A DNA stretch of 64,000 nt, taken from Meghimatium bilineatum. Lineage: Eukaryota > Mollusca > Gastropoda > Stylommatophora > Philomycidae. The position numbers were made by a program, and so were the translations under genes. Shown here piece after piece: positions 1 through 9,354 of the stretch (within the stretch, counting starts at the first letter, position 1; each line of letters starts with the position of its first letter). The notes below the pieces were generated by a model. That model had not been told where the DNA came from and did no database searches. It worked only from the letters and a program-made list of their open reading frames with translations. The DNA lies in the NCBI GenBank assembly GCA_034231615.1, contig CM067318.1:37109382-37173381 (forward strand), read 5' to 3'.

Positions 1-195
1 CGACCCATTCCAATATTGATCCAGAAAGATTAGTCAAATATGCCTGCTACTTGGTTACATAGGGAGGTGCCTTTAGGGTCAGGTTTATCGTCTAACTCTT
101 GGAATCACACGAACTCTAAACTCTACGTGCATTCATTTGCTTCCCGAATACTATTTCGCACTTTCCAACAACAGCCGTGAAACTGTCGACTAAAA

Positions 196-800
196 ATATA
201 ACACGCATGTTTTACCCATGTATCTAGGCAATTTGAGTAAACTATAACAAATATGTTTACCCATGTATCTAGACAGTTTGAGTAAACTATAACAAATATG
301 TTTTACCCATGTATCTAGAAAGTTTGTGTAAACTATAACAAATATGTTTTACCCATGTATCTAGACAGTTTGAGTAAACTATAACAAATATGTTTTACCC
401 ATGTATCTAGAAAGTTTGTGTAAACTATAACAAATATGTTTTACCCATGTATCTAGGCAGTTTGAGTAAACTATAACACATATGTTTTACCCATGTATCT
501 AGGCAGTTTGAGTAAACTATAACAAATATGTTTTACCCATGTATCTAGGCAGTTTGAGTAAACTATAACAAATATGTTTTACCCATGTATCTAGGCAGTG
601 TGAGTAGACTATAACAAATATGTTTTACCCATGTATCTAGGCAGTGTGAGTAGACTATAACAAATATGTTTTACCCATGTATCTAGGCAGTGTGAGTAGA
701 CTATAACAAATATGTATTACCCATGTATCTAGGCAGTTTGTGTAAACTATAACACATATGTTTTACCCACCTATCTAGGCAGTTTCTGTAAATTATAACA
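196..800. repeat. 46-bp minisatellite, about 13 copies
   Basis: About thirteen head-to-tail copies of a 46-bp unit containing ATGTTTTACCCATGTATCTA and GTAAACTATAACA. Copies differ by a few bases, and the last two or three are the most diverged. No coding potential is seen. The array ends just downstream of the 3' end of the Helitron relic on the other strand. Confidence 0.95.
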
Positions 801-889
801 ACAGGTAAAGCCAGAAACAATAATAAAGTGTTTTCCAATTACTGGAGACAGTTATAATAATACTATTAGCACAACCTTATTACCTTATT

Positions 890-1713
890 CCTGACCTTAT
901 CTATTGCTTTCAGTTCGGTGCATTAAATCTATGTGACAGTATGCTTGCGTACTGTTCAAAATATATAACTTAGTGAACTGTGGAACTTTGTTGTATGGCA
1001 GTTGTACATGAGAAGTTCGATGATAAGTTTGTCCATAAACTTTTAAAACATATGGACCTCGACTTTGACAATTCGTAATTGTTGCTACCATTAATGCGAA
1101 AGAAAGAGTGCTATTATAAGAGCGAATATTCTTCCGAAAATGTGTCTATTTAGAGTGTGTACTTTCAGAGAGCATCAAGCGCAGTAATTCTGGATACTCC
1201 TGTTAATTACCATGTATGTCTTGTGGCTTTGGGAGCATGATCTTTCCCTTTCGGTTGCAACTTGTAAACTTGTCATCGTTAGGACGTTCGTCCAAAAAAT
1301 GTTTAGCACCACAAAATTGACATATAATATTGAAAATTCCAGTTATGTGTAACAACACGATCCTCAGCGAAATTTTCTGCTTCATTTGAAATTGCTTGAC
1401 TTCAACGCATTTGTGACAATGAGTAAGCCTCGTCATCTGCAACTCGACTTCTCTCCGTGTGCGTAACAGTTTCATGTTGTCTGTGACGACGTTGGTATTC
1501 TCTGTTTATAGCTTGCCGATTTTCTCTTTGAGTTGGTGATTCTAGCTAAGCTCGACGCCGATGCAAATCCGAATCCTTAGCAAGTCTTCTTTGTCTTTGT
1601 TGAAGGGTTTCTTGATCAATTCTTTGCATCTCTATTTCAATTCCATGTCTATGCTCTGAGCATTTGCGGTACCAATCCGAGCGAGTGACTCTTGACTTTG
1701 ACGACTCAACCAT
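890..1713 (-). pseudogene. Helitron Rep-helicase N-terminal relic
   Basis: Read on the minus strand from an ATG at 1713, this is the N-terminal part of a Helitron helicase-like protein. It first shows an Arg-rich stretch with RRLAKDSDLHRRRA and REYQRRHRQ, typical of the region before the Helitron-like domain. It then shows the zinc-binding segment CQFCGAKHFLDERPNDDKF and NRKGKIMLPKPQ (1475-1203). Next come YPELLRLMLSEST and NIRSYNSTLSFA, and finally GPYVLKVYGQTYHRTSH with QFTKLYILNSTQA (1091-897). The order matches the family. An in-frame stop after HRRRA, several frameshifts and loss of everything after the LYILN motif (no Rep HUH motif, no helicase) show that it is dead. The match is from memory of the family, without a search. 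The element ends against a minisatellite. Confidence 0.85.
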
Positions 1714-3257
1714 CTAGCTTTTTGTTTTTTTACCCTTTCTTGCGATTGGATCATCTTCATCCATCATTTGAAGCAAATTATATGTATATTTTAAATATAA
1801 TTTATTTTAGATAACTTTAACCACAAGCCGATACATGTTAGCGCATCAACAACACTTGTATACACAAATGTTGTCTGCTGTGAATAACGTCACGACGCCA
1901 ATCGTTTTAATCGGATATCGCACGGAATTCCGTGACGTAAATGCGTCATTTATAGAGCGTTCCGGAGAGATTGACAAGACACGGCTATTATATTGTAGAT
2001 ATAATGGCCAACGAATAACACAACAATAATCAAAAACGTAAAGATTAAAGGTATACTTTCTTTACAAAGGTCTTTACTGCCGAAGGTCTGGTTTACCCCC
2101 TCCACAGGGGAGATCCCACATTTAACTGATAAGATATGGGCACTATATGTGTACTTACTTTCAACAACGGAGATATTGTACGTCATCTGTGTTCAAAGTT
2201 GTATTCCTCACAAAACACAATGCACCTTTTTCACTACATATACTATCATCGTGAGAAATTCCTGCTTTGAAAGTGAATCCAATGTCATTGATACTGGCCT
2301 ATCAACTAAACGTCTCCAACTAACATTGTTATGAAAACAACGCATGCCATTCGCTGCAATTTATACACAAACCTGGTTTTATGTGCGACCTCACTAACTA
2401 GAGTAACATTGAGCTCACTAACGGTTCAACTATATATGATTCTGGTTTGCATGTTATGAACACGTATCAGCTTTGGGTAGGCCCCTATCTGATATCATCA
2501 GTGGGTAGGCCACTATCTGATATCATCAGATATCTCATACCGGTTTCGTTGTCAGTTTGGTTCATACTTTTACTGTATATACGGCCTACATTCAGGTACT
2601 GTAAAACTAGTACTTAGATGGACATTTCAAAGTCCTTTTTTAAAAAAAAAATGTATTAAAATTGGATATCTAGGTAAAGTCAGGGATAGCAGACAGATTT
2701 GAGCCACGCCCGTTCAGCTGACACCGATTCATCTGGCAACTCGAGTCAACTATGTTAACAACTGAATGGGTACGGACATGGTTGAAACTCGATCTAGTAC
2801 GTTTTGATTGTTTTCTACATTATTCGATGCATCCTGGTTATATTAGGCAGGCACACAATGATATACCGCCATATCACACAGTTTCTACATTTTCCTCGAC
2901 AGTCGACAGAACAGAAGGTTGACTAAAATAGATGTGTTATGTCACAGACATCTAGAAATACAAAATAACACGCTAGAGAGTTACAAGAACAGTCGGTTAT
3001 CGACAAGTATTATCGGTATTTCCCGTTCTTGAACATTCACTAATATTGCAAGAAAATGTATGAGCTTCGTGTATGCCAAGTAATTCTTTGGAAAAGCGTG
3101 ATAATCTCACGAAGCGTCACTTATCTAGACTTACTCGACTTTTCTGATGCTTTTTAACAGCTGACGACACACAGCGACCGACGGTGAGTCCTCTCAACCA
3201 ACATGAGTAACACTGTGTGCGATCGGTATAATGACAATTCCGGAAAAAATAATATGT
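1714..3257. other. No gene seen; AT-rich intergenic DNA
   Basis: Only short ORFs (up to 78 codons) without recognisable similarity or splice context. A direct duplication of about 33 bp (GGTAGGCC..CTATCTGATATCATCA) sits at 2477-2530. Confidence 0.6.
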
Positions 3258-3486
3258 ATTTACTGTAATTGTCTGGTTCTGTGACGGAGCGGTATAGAGC
3301 GCGTCGGTGGCGGCCAAGGTACCGAGTTCGACCCCCCCCCCCCCCACCATTGGCAGTTATGCATCCGGATCGTTCAGAAAGGAATGGCAAACTACAGAAC
3401 GTATTGCCTAGAAAATCACTACAGACAAAAATGCTGGGTTGATGGCTACATCCCGAATAGGATACGCTACCAATTTACTGTAATTG
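3258..3486 (+). mobile_element. SINE-1 copy with 14-bp target-site duplication
   Basis: tRNA-derived SINE of about 200 bp (body 3272-3472). The head has a tRNA-like promoter: TGACGGAGCGG resembles an A box and GAGTTCGACCC a B box, followed here by a C tract. The body has GATCGTTCAGAAAGGAATGG and TTGCCTAGAAAATCACTACA, and the tail ends CTACCAATTT. The 14-mer ATTTACTGTAATTG is present exactly at both ends (3258-3271 and 3473-3486), as expected of LINE-mediated retroposition. Confidence 0.9.
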
Positions 3487-3593
3487 CTAGGGAAAAAAAC
3501 AGATACGATCCTTCCACACACACAACTAAAAACACTTGATATAGTGACTATATATTCGTATAGGAAAGTAATCATTCATGCCTATACTGACAC

Positions 3594-3830
3594 GGTCATG
3601 TTGCTATATCCTTGAACGAAAAGGCAGATAAGTTGGCACAGCTAGGAGCCTCGATGCCACAAGTCGAAAAACCAGTACATATGACAAGGCTAAAACAAAT
3701 GATCAAAAACAATTGTAAAGAGGAGTGACTAAATGAGTAGGCAACAACACCTACATAGACAGCTTTATCACATCTATCTACACAATCCAGAGAAGACGCC
3801 TTCAACCTTCATGAACGTAGAAACCAAGTA
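3594..3830 (+). pseudogene. LINE-J fragment, end of RNase H domain
   Basis: In one frame the sequence reads LNEKADKLAQLGASMPQ and then TRLKQMIKNNCKEEW. This is the GNEKADxLA element that closes the RNase H domain of jockey/I-type non-LTR retrotransposons, plus the start of the region after it. It is 5' and 3' truncated and runs into stops. Confidence 0.75.
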
Positions 3831-3839
3831 GAAATACTT

Positions 3840-3965
3840 ACATTCCTATCCTATCCAATAATCTCGTAACCCCTCAGGGTGGTAGGGGTACCACATTGGA
3901 TGTTTCATCACACGGTCCGTAAGGGATTTCTATCTCCAACGATGCGGATGAGTATGTGTGAAGAG
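3840..3965 (-). pseudogene. LINE 3' end fragment
   Basis: On the minus strand, ILIRIVGDRNPLR followed by a proline/leucine/arginine-rich tail resembles the LIRIAEDRxxWR...PLRxRRVMG end of the LINE pieces at 30580-30790 and 32095-32262. Short and decayed. It borders an (ATA)n/(TTA)n stretch at 3970-4000. Confidence 0.5.
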
Positions 3966-4227
3966 CTATAATAATAATAATAATTATTATTATTATTCGA
4001 TCTATCTATTGTCTTTTCTAAGATTTTTCTGTTAGACGTCGCAGAATTGAAAGACGATCGGGTTTCGCGCTGTGACATGTTTGGTCGCTTGATATGCAGT
4101 AACTGTATGAAGTCACAGGACGTTGGTAACTCCTTCACTCCACCTTCTTCTTGGTCTTCCTCTGTATCTTGCTGTTTCCATTTGCATGTTGTATGATGTT
4201 GCCACTGGCCAATAAGGGTTCATTATC

Positions 4228-4618
4228 ATTACGTGACTCAAGTCAATAAGAAAGCCACAAACACCAACACAAGATGACTATCACATTTTGAACAGATCAG
4301 AACAAGTTATAATTCTACGTCTCAGAACAGGACACAACCGACTCCGCAGCCACATGTATACAAAGTTTAAGATTGGCAACACGGCCATGTGTACATGTGG
4401 ACAGGCAGCACAGAGTGCCAAACATATACTTCAAGAGTGTTCTGAGCATGAAACGCTGAGGCAGACATATTGGCCAGAGGAAACAACACTGGAATCAAAG
4501 CTCTATGGACCACTGTATGAACTACAAAAGACAGTGAGTTTTATTCAGGAGACAGAATTACAGATATAGACATGTTTCAAGTGAACGAAAGAAGAAGAAG
4601 AAGAAGAATTACGTGACT
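4228..4618 (+). mobile_element. LINE-J 5'-truncated insertion with 11-bp TSD
   Basis: A 369-bp insert (4239-4607) flanked by exact copies of ATTACGTGACT at 4228-4238 and 4608-4618. It carries the C-terminal coding end of an RNase H-type LINE, open from 4288 to 4569: EQVIILRLRTGHNRLRSH, a zinc-binding block with CTCGQAAQSAKHILQEC, and the terminus FIQETELQI. The 3' end is a (GAA)n tail. The zinc block C-x-C-x8-H-x4-C fits the end of I/jockey-type pol proteins. It is nearly identical to 55545-55740, which points to recent activity. Confidence 0.92.
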
Positions 4619-4798
4619 GAACCATTTTAGTCTCTGCTTTTCCATATAATTGACCACAGCTGTTGTTCCAACAGTTCTTGTAATCTCTTCATGCCTCACG
4701 TGATCTCTTCTTGTTCTGTTTGCTGCTTTTCTTAGACGGCTCATTTCATACGAAGTAAGCTTTCTCTCTTGTTATTTTGTTAGTTTCCTTGTCCGACA

Positions 4799-5194
4799 TT
4801 AACTCATTGGGGACCGATTGCCACTATAACGGCTTTATAGTATGGGTCTACAGGACCTTTCGCCACTTTAACGGCTTCGATTTTAGATCGATCATATATT
4901 GATCAGTTATATTTCGTTTTAACCAGTTCAAGTTTTTATGGTAACCTCTGAACATCCAGGAAACCACTTCCTTTAGAAAACTGAAGACGACTCGCGTGGC
5001 TGCAAAAGAAACCATTTCTTTGACCGCCATACGCTGCGTTTGTTATTTCCGAAATTCTGAAAAAAATGGCAACGTCCACTTCTTCTAGATACAGTGCTGA
5101 ACAAGCTATGGTTATGTTTCTGAGCTTGCTAATTAGTGAATCTAATAATGATGATTCCGATAGTGATTATAGTAAATCTTTACAAGATCTTTGA
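4799..5194 (+). mobile_element. piggyBac-like 5' end with transposase N-terminus
   Basis: A TTAA at 4799-4802 is followed by a terminal segment (CTCATTGGGGACCGATTGCC, then GTGGGTCTACAGGACC-like sequence) that matches the end of the MITE at 46176-46490. Further in, an ATG at 5066 opens a 42-codon frame: MATSTSSRYSAEQAM, then SESNNDDSDSDYS, stop at 5192. That layout (KRYSAxEAL plus an acidic Asp/Ser stretch) is typical of piggyBac transposase N-termini. The frame stops early and no catalytic domain follows, so this is a relic. The family call rests on the TTAA target plus this N-terminus. Confidence 0.65.
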
Positions 5195-6254
5195 CACTGC
5201 CTGGCACAAATTCAAAATTATAAGACTAAATCTGATTTTAACGTGCGTTTTGTGACCAAAGAATAGGACCATATCTCAATGTCTAGATTATTTTTTTAGC
5301 ATGAAATTTAGAAATTTTTAAGAATATACATGAGAATAGAGAATAGGACTACTTCAAAGTTTCATGGAAGTAAAAGCTTTGATAAAATAACATGTAACTA
5401 CAGTACCGTTTCATGCCACCTTCGTTGCGGAGACCGTACTTGATGATAATGACAGTGTGGAGAACTACGGGAAACTACAGGAAGACAACAGCAACAAATT
5501 GAGCAGCAATAAACAAGTCGAGATTTTTCGACTGTGAACGGGGACTTTACCGTCTAAATTGCGCATTTACACCAAATCGATCGTCATCAACACTCTGCGA
5601 CTTGCATCTGCCCAGGAATAACATAGGGGACCTATAGGGGCATTCACCAGAACCAGGGTCATAGATACGTCTTCGATAAGGGGGAGGGGAAAATGTACCG
5701 AATTAAAATGGTTATATCTTCGATCTCATGAGTCATTCCTTCATTTTCCTTGGGTTTTCTTTTATATTTTTATTTTTAGACAACCAATTTCATTTTTTTT
5801 CGGGGGGAGGGGGGGTCTACCATTTTTAGTATTTTTTTTCCTATTACTAAGTGTCATGATCTGACTTCTTAAGCGAAAGAAACATCCACTGCCCACTTAT
5901 CAATGGACTTGACCCCAAATAAAACACTCTACGGTAGAAGTTCTCTGTACGCAATTAATTAGGACTTCATTCGTTACGTTTAAAAAAAAAATATTGTCGT
6001 GATTTTCATTGGTCATTATTTGTATACTTGACGTCGCATGCCAAAAATAGCCAGGCGACTCCTAATATATAAATGGTAGCCAGCGAATAGCGCGGTAATA
6101 ATAAAACAGGTAACGAATGACGTCATAATTAATTATGTAAAGAGGTCTTCTGTACCATATAAGGTCATTTCCCAGAGCACATACTACAGAACTGTTTCAG
6201 TTTGTGACAAATACTCGGCGCAAAATATTCACGAATTTCTGTATTTAATTTAAA
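5195..6254. other. No gene seen; includes a dispersed repeat copy
   Basis: No supported coding sequence. G-rich and T-rich runs lie at 5780-5840. Positions 5998-6165 (CATTGGTCATTATTTGTATA, GCATGCCAAAAATAG, AACGAATGACG) match a dispersed repeat also present at 22745-22859/24239-24300 and 38630-38740. Confidence 0.6.
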
Positions 6255-7960
6255 AAGTTACAACCTTTTTCCCATCACAAGCACCAAAAATATGGAAAGG
6301 ATTGCGCGGAACCAATTGAAAACGTTGGAATCGCTTGTAGTTGCAGAATCTTCATGTTCTACTAAGACGAATGAACAAGTGAAATATAGTTGGCCGTTTT
6401 GTTGGACAATGGAGCAAACGAATGATTTCTGGGAAAGAAATGTTTGGTTACTAACAAAGGATGGGAAAATATGTTGCGGTGCTTGAAACATAATTCAAAC
6501 ACTCGGAACGGAGGCTAAAATGGGATCTAAGATTTCAAAAGAATGAGCAAACAGTGAAGTAACTTATTTTATCAAAACTCGGGAACAACATCTTTACAAA
6601 TACAAATATTAAAACATAAAGCAAACGATGGTCACACACTTTTCATAACAATATTAGAAGACGCGAAGAAAAAGACATTTAAACGGTATCCCTAAAATTG
6701 CAATCACGCCAAAAAGAAACAACTACAAAGGTGTTTCACAAAGTCTATATAATTACAACAAAAATCAGTCATTCAATACTTTTCAAATGGAAATTAATCT
6801 GCAAGAACTTAACGGCGTTGATATGGGACGGATACTTCGCTCTACAAATGATTGCGTTAATATTATACATCATATTAGCAAGGAGATGAAAACTAAATTG
6901 ATCAATACAATTGTAAACATAAAATCAAGATTTTCATTAATCATCGACGAAGCGATAACAATCAGTCAGAATATCTACATTATTTTGTATATTCGCGCAA
7001 TAATTTCAGGTTGTGAAATGATCAGACTAGTTAATTTATTTATTGACTTAGCTGAACTAGAAGATGTACCATCCGCCGGAATCTTTTCCGCTTTGATTAG
7101 ATGTCTTCATTCTATTGGATTGCCAGAGGAGTGCATGAATGAATGTGTTAATTTCTATTGCTTGTGATGGTGCAGCAATAATGTAGGGTTCTCGTAGTAA
7201 AATAAAAGTTATTAAAAGATAAAATTCCATCATTAATTGTTTGATACTGTGCTAAGCATAATCTGGAATTATATGTTCACGATGCTGATAAGAAAGTTTC
7301 TGAAATTAATAGATTGAAATAATTTATTGACAAGTTATACGTTTTTTATCATGCACCGACCAAAGAATAATCGCGAACTCCATGTATGTGCCAGTTCACT
7401 GAAAGCGCAGTTGTTGAAACTTAGACGAATATTAAGTATTAGTTGGGTAGCATCCAGCTTTCGCTCAGTATCTGCAGTTTGGTTGGATCATAAAGTAGTT
7501 TGTCATTTTAGAATGCTTAAGATGATAATTCCAGAGATTTTAAAAAAATAGGGATTGATGAAGAAGATTAATATTGTGGAGTTTATTATAGATTTAGAAT
7601 TAATGTGTGATGCACTTAAGAGCTTTCTGAACTTAGCCTGATATCGCAAGAACGAAACATAAATTCAAATGGTGCCAATAAAGCAATTAAGCGCGCTATA
7701 CATTTGTTTGTAGAGAGGCGATTATAACCTGGACAGTACTGCCAGAAAGCTGTACAAGTTACCAAGTCTCTAATTTTCCAAGGAATTCCTATTTACAATA
7801 GAGATAGAAAAGATGATCAACTAATATGTCCTGTTTCCTTTCATGACAGCTTGGAGGCTTCACTAAACAACAACGGCATTTGAACAGCAGGCAGCAACAG
7901 ATTAAAATAGCAAGGAAAGAAATAGAAATATTGAACTTTATAAAGGTATGGACAAATTAT
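6255..7960 (+). pseudogene. KIAA1586-like hAT-type transposase relic
   Basis: Pieces in changing frames line up in order with the domesticated-transposase-like family annotated as KIAA1586-like or zinc finger protein 862-like. N-terminal: FWERNVWLLTKDGKICCGAC (6420-6490). Central: NDCVNIIHHISKEMK and FSLIIDEAITIS, with the Asp of the first catalytic motif (6787-7167). Next IACDGAAIM, the second catalytic Asp motif. Then YCAKHNLELYVHDADKKV, FIDKLYVFYHAPTKNNREL and SISWVASSFRSVSAVW (7220-7480). Last come LELMCDALK, SLISQERNINSNGANKAI and CPVSFHDSLEASLNN (7590-7880). Repeated frameshifts and stops, no intact ORF above 126 codons, and no visible terminal inverted repeats. Assignment to the hAT superfamily is from knowledge of the family, not a search. 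Confidence 0.8.
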
Positions 7961-8082
7961 GGCCTTTATTATAAACCTGGTTAATGTAAGCATTATATTA
8001 GTACATGTATGTCGTTATGTAAGTATGTATGTGTGTCTGTATATCTGTATGTATCTCTGTATGGTTGGAGGTTGTGAAACCC

Positions 8083-8104
8083 ATATATATATATATATAT
8101 ATAT
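8083..8104. repeat. (AT)n microsatellite
   Basis: Eleven AT dinucleotides, preceded by a GTATGT/GTATCT-rich stretch. Confidence 0.95.
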
Positions 8105-8521
8105 GAAGAGCTATTTTGACACGGTGTCAACCTGTTACAGTCGATGTGATATTAGGCGATACACTGTAGCTCTTATGGACACTCACAATGCTAAGAAATA
8201 AGCCAGACTAGCATTGTTAACAAAGACTTTGTCTACCTTAAAAAGTCTGCGACGAAATACTCGGAAGAAGTTGGCAGGTAACTCAACGGGTACATAGGCG
8301 CTAACAGCAGAGCTGTGTGGACAGCATAGGACACAGACACATAGTACGCTCTAGCCATCCACTGCACCTGATTTTCTCCCAGTTGTCTCGACCGTTTCTT
8401 GCCACTGGACCAAGATAAAACTCAGGAGAGAGAGTGTGGGTGACGATTAGCGCAACCCTCCACAATTAAACCAACTTCAGCGCTAGTCATTTCTCAACCC
8501 AATTATTTACTTATCTTTACT

Positions 8522-8822
8522 AATGAAATATGAAGAGAAAAAAGAGTGAATCAATCCTAATTGGTTCATCGAATGTTCGGACACTTACGGATATCTCAGA
8601 TGTAAACAGACCAGAAAGAAGAACAGCACTAATTGCTAAAGAACTGGCCCGTTATAATCTGAATATTGTTGCACTTAGTGAAAGGTGGTTTGCAGATGAG
8701 GGTCAGTTGACAGAGAGAGGTGGAGGGTATACATTCTTCTGGATAGGACGTAAAAACACAGAGAGGCGTGAATCAGGTGTTGGTTTTGCTATAAAATCAT
8801 CTCTGGTGCAGAAACTTCCAGG
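8522..8822 (+). pseudogene. LINE-A endonuclease N-terminal part
   Basis: Starts at ATG 8530 and reads IGSSNVRTL, the Asn-containing first motif of APE-type endonucleases, then LNIVALSERWFADEGQL with the catalytic Glu motif, then GGGYTFFWIGRK and GVGFAIKSSLVQKLPG. This is the N-terminal half of the APE endonuclease of a LINE similar to 'craniofacial development protein 2-like' proteins. Similarity stops at about 8822, where unrelated DNA begins. The last 170 bp recur at 9355-9527. Confidence 0.85.
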
Positions 8823-9100
8823 TATGCGTGTTCACTCGGACACGCATTCATTTCTACTTGTGGTTTTTTTAATGGTTGTATGTTATGTCCGTATCTTGAA
8901 AAAGGCCTATTGGTCCGAAACGTTGAATTTGTCCTGTGTATTGTCATTTGTATGATTATATTCTGTGTTTTGTTTTGTTGTATGTACCATATTCATTCAT
9001 GCAAACATCCGCTACTGATAGTGTGTAGTGTGTTAGTCGTCATTCAGTAGGACTTCATTACCTGTCTTCTACGTGAGTATTATTTTCGATTATGTTCTAC
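8823..9100. other. Insertion in LINE-A, MITE-like sequence
   Basis: DNA separating two copies of the same endonuclease segment. Around 8890-8960, TCCGAAACGTTGAA followed by GTGTATTGTCATTTGTAT is clearly similar to one arm of the hairpin element at 47950-48185 (GTTTGAAACGTTGAA, then GTGTATTGTTATTTGTAT). Probably a copy of that element; its ends are not defined. Confidence 0.5.
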
Positions 9101-9334
9101 TAGCAGTACCGGCTCTGTCCGGCTCTGTGGCGAAATGGTACAGAGCGCGTCTGTGACGGCAAAGGTACCGAGTTCGATCCTCACCACAGGCAATTGTGCA
9201 ACTGGACCGTTCAGAAAGCAATGGCAACCTACTGAACGTATTTATATTGCCTAGAAAATCACTACAGCCAACAAATCCTGGGTTGATAGCTACGTCCTGG
9301 ATAGGATATGCTACCAATTTTTTTTAGCAGTACC
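9101..9334 (+). mobile_element. SINE-1 copy with 10-bp target-site duplication
   Basis: SINE body 9111-9324, flanked by exact TAGCAGTACC (9101-9110, 9325-9334). The pol III promoter is well preserved: A box TGGCGAAATGG at 9128-9138 matches TRGYNNARNGG, and a B box GAGTTCGATCC lies at 9170-9180, spaced as in a tRNA. The first ten bases (GGCTCTGTCC) partly repeat the next ten, so the head is doubled. The 3' end is CTACCAATTTTTTTT. The best-preserved copy of this family in the window. Confidence 0.93.
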
Positions 9335-9354
9335 ACCTTCTATTGATTACCGTT

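Noticed and set aside
196..800. Regular direct repeats resembling a CRISPR array
   Set aside because: The repeats are adjacent with no unique spacers, and the genome is clearly eukaryotic. It is a minisatellite. The same holds for the arrays at 22049, 29651, 36370 and 51265.
8530..8955. A host craniofacial development protein 2 gene
   Set aside because: The similarity is to the LINE endonuclease that such annotations are usually based on, and the frame breaks off into inserted DNA.
9121..9195. A real tRNA gene
   Set aside because: It has A and B boxes, but it is the head of a 200-bp SINE with TSDs and other dispersed copies, and its acceptor stem does not pair well by eye.
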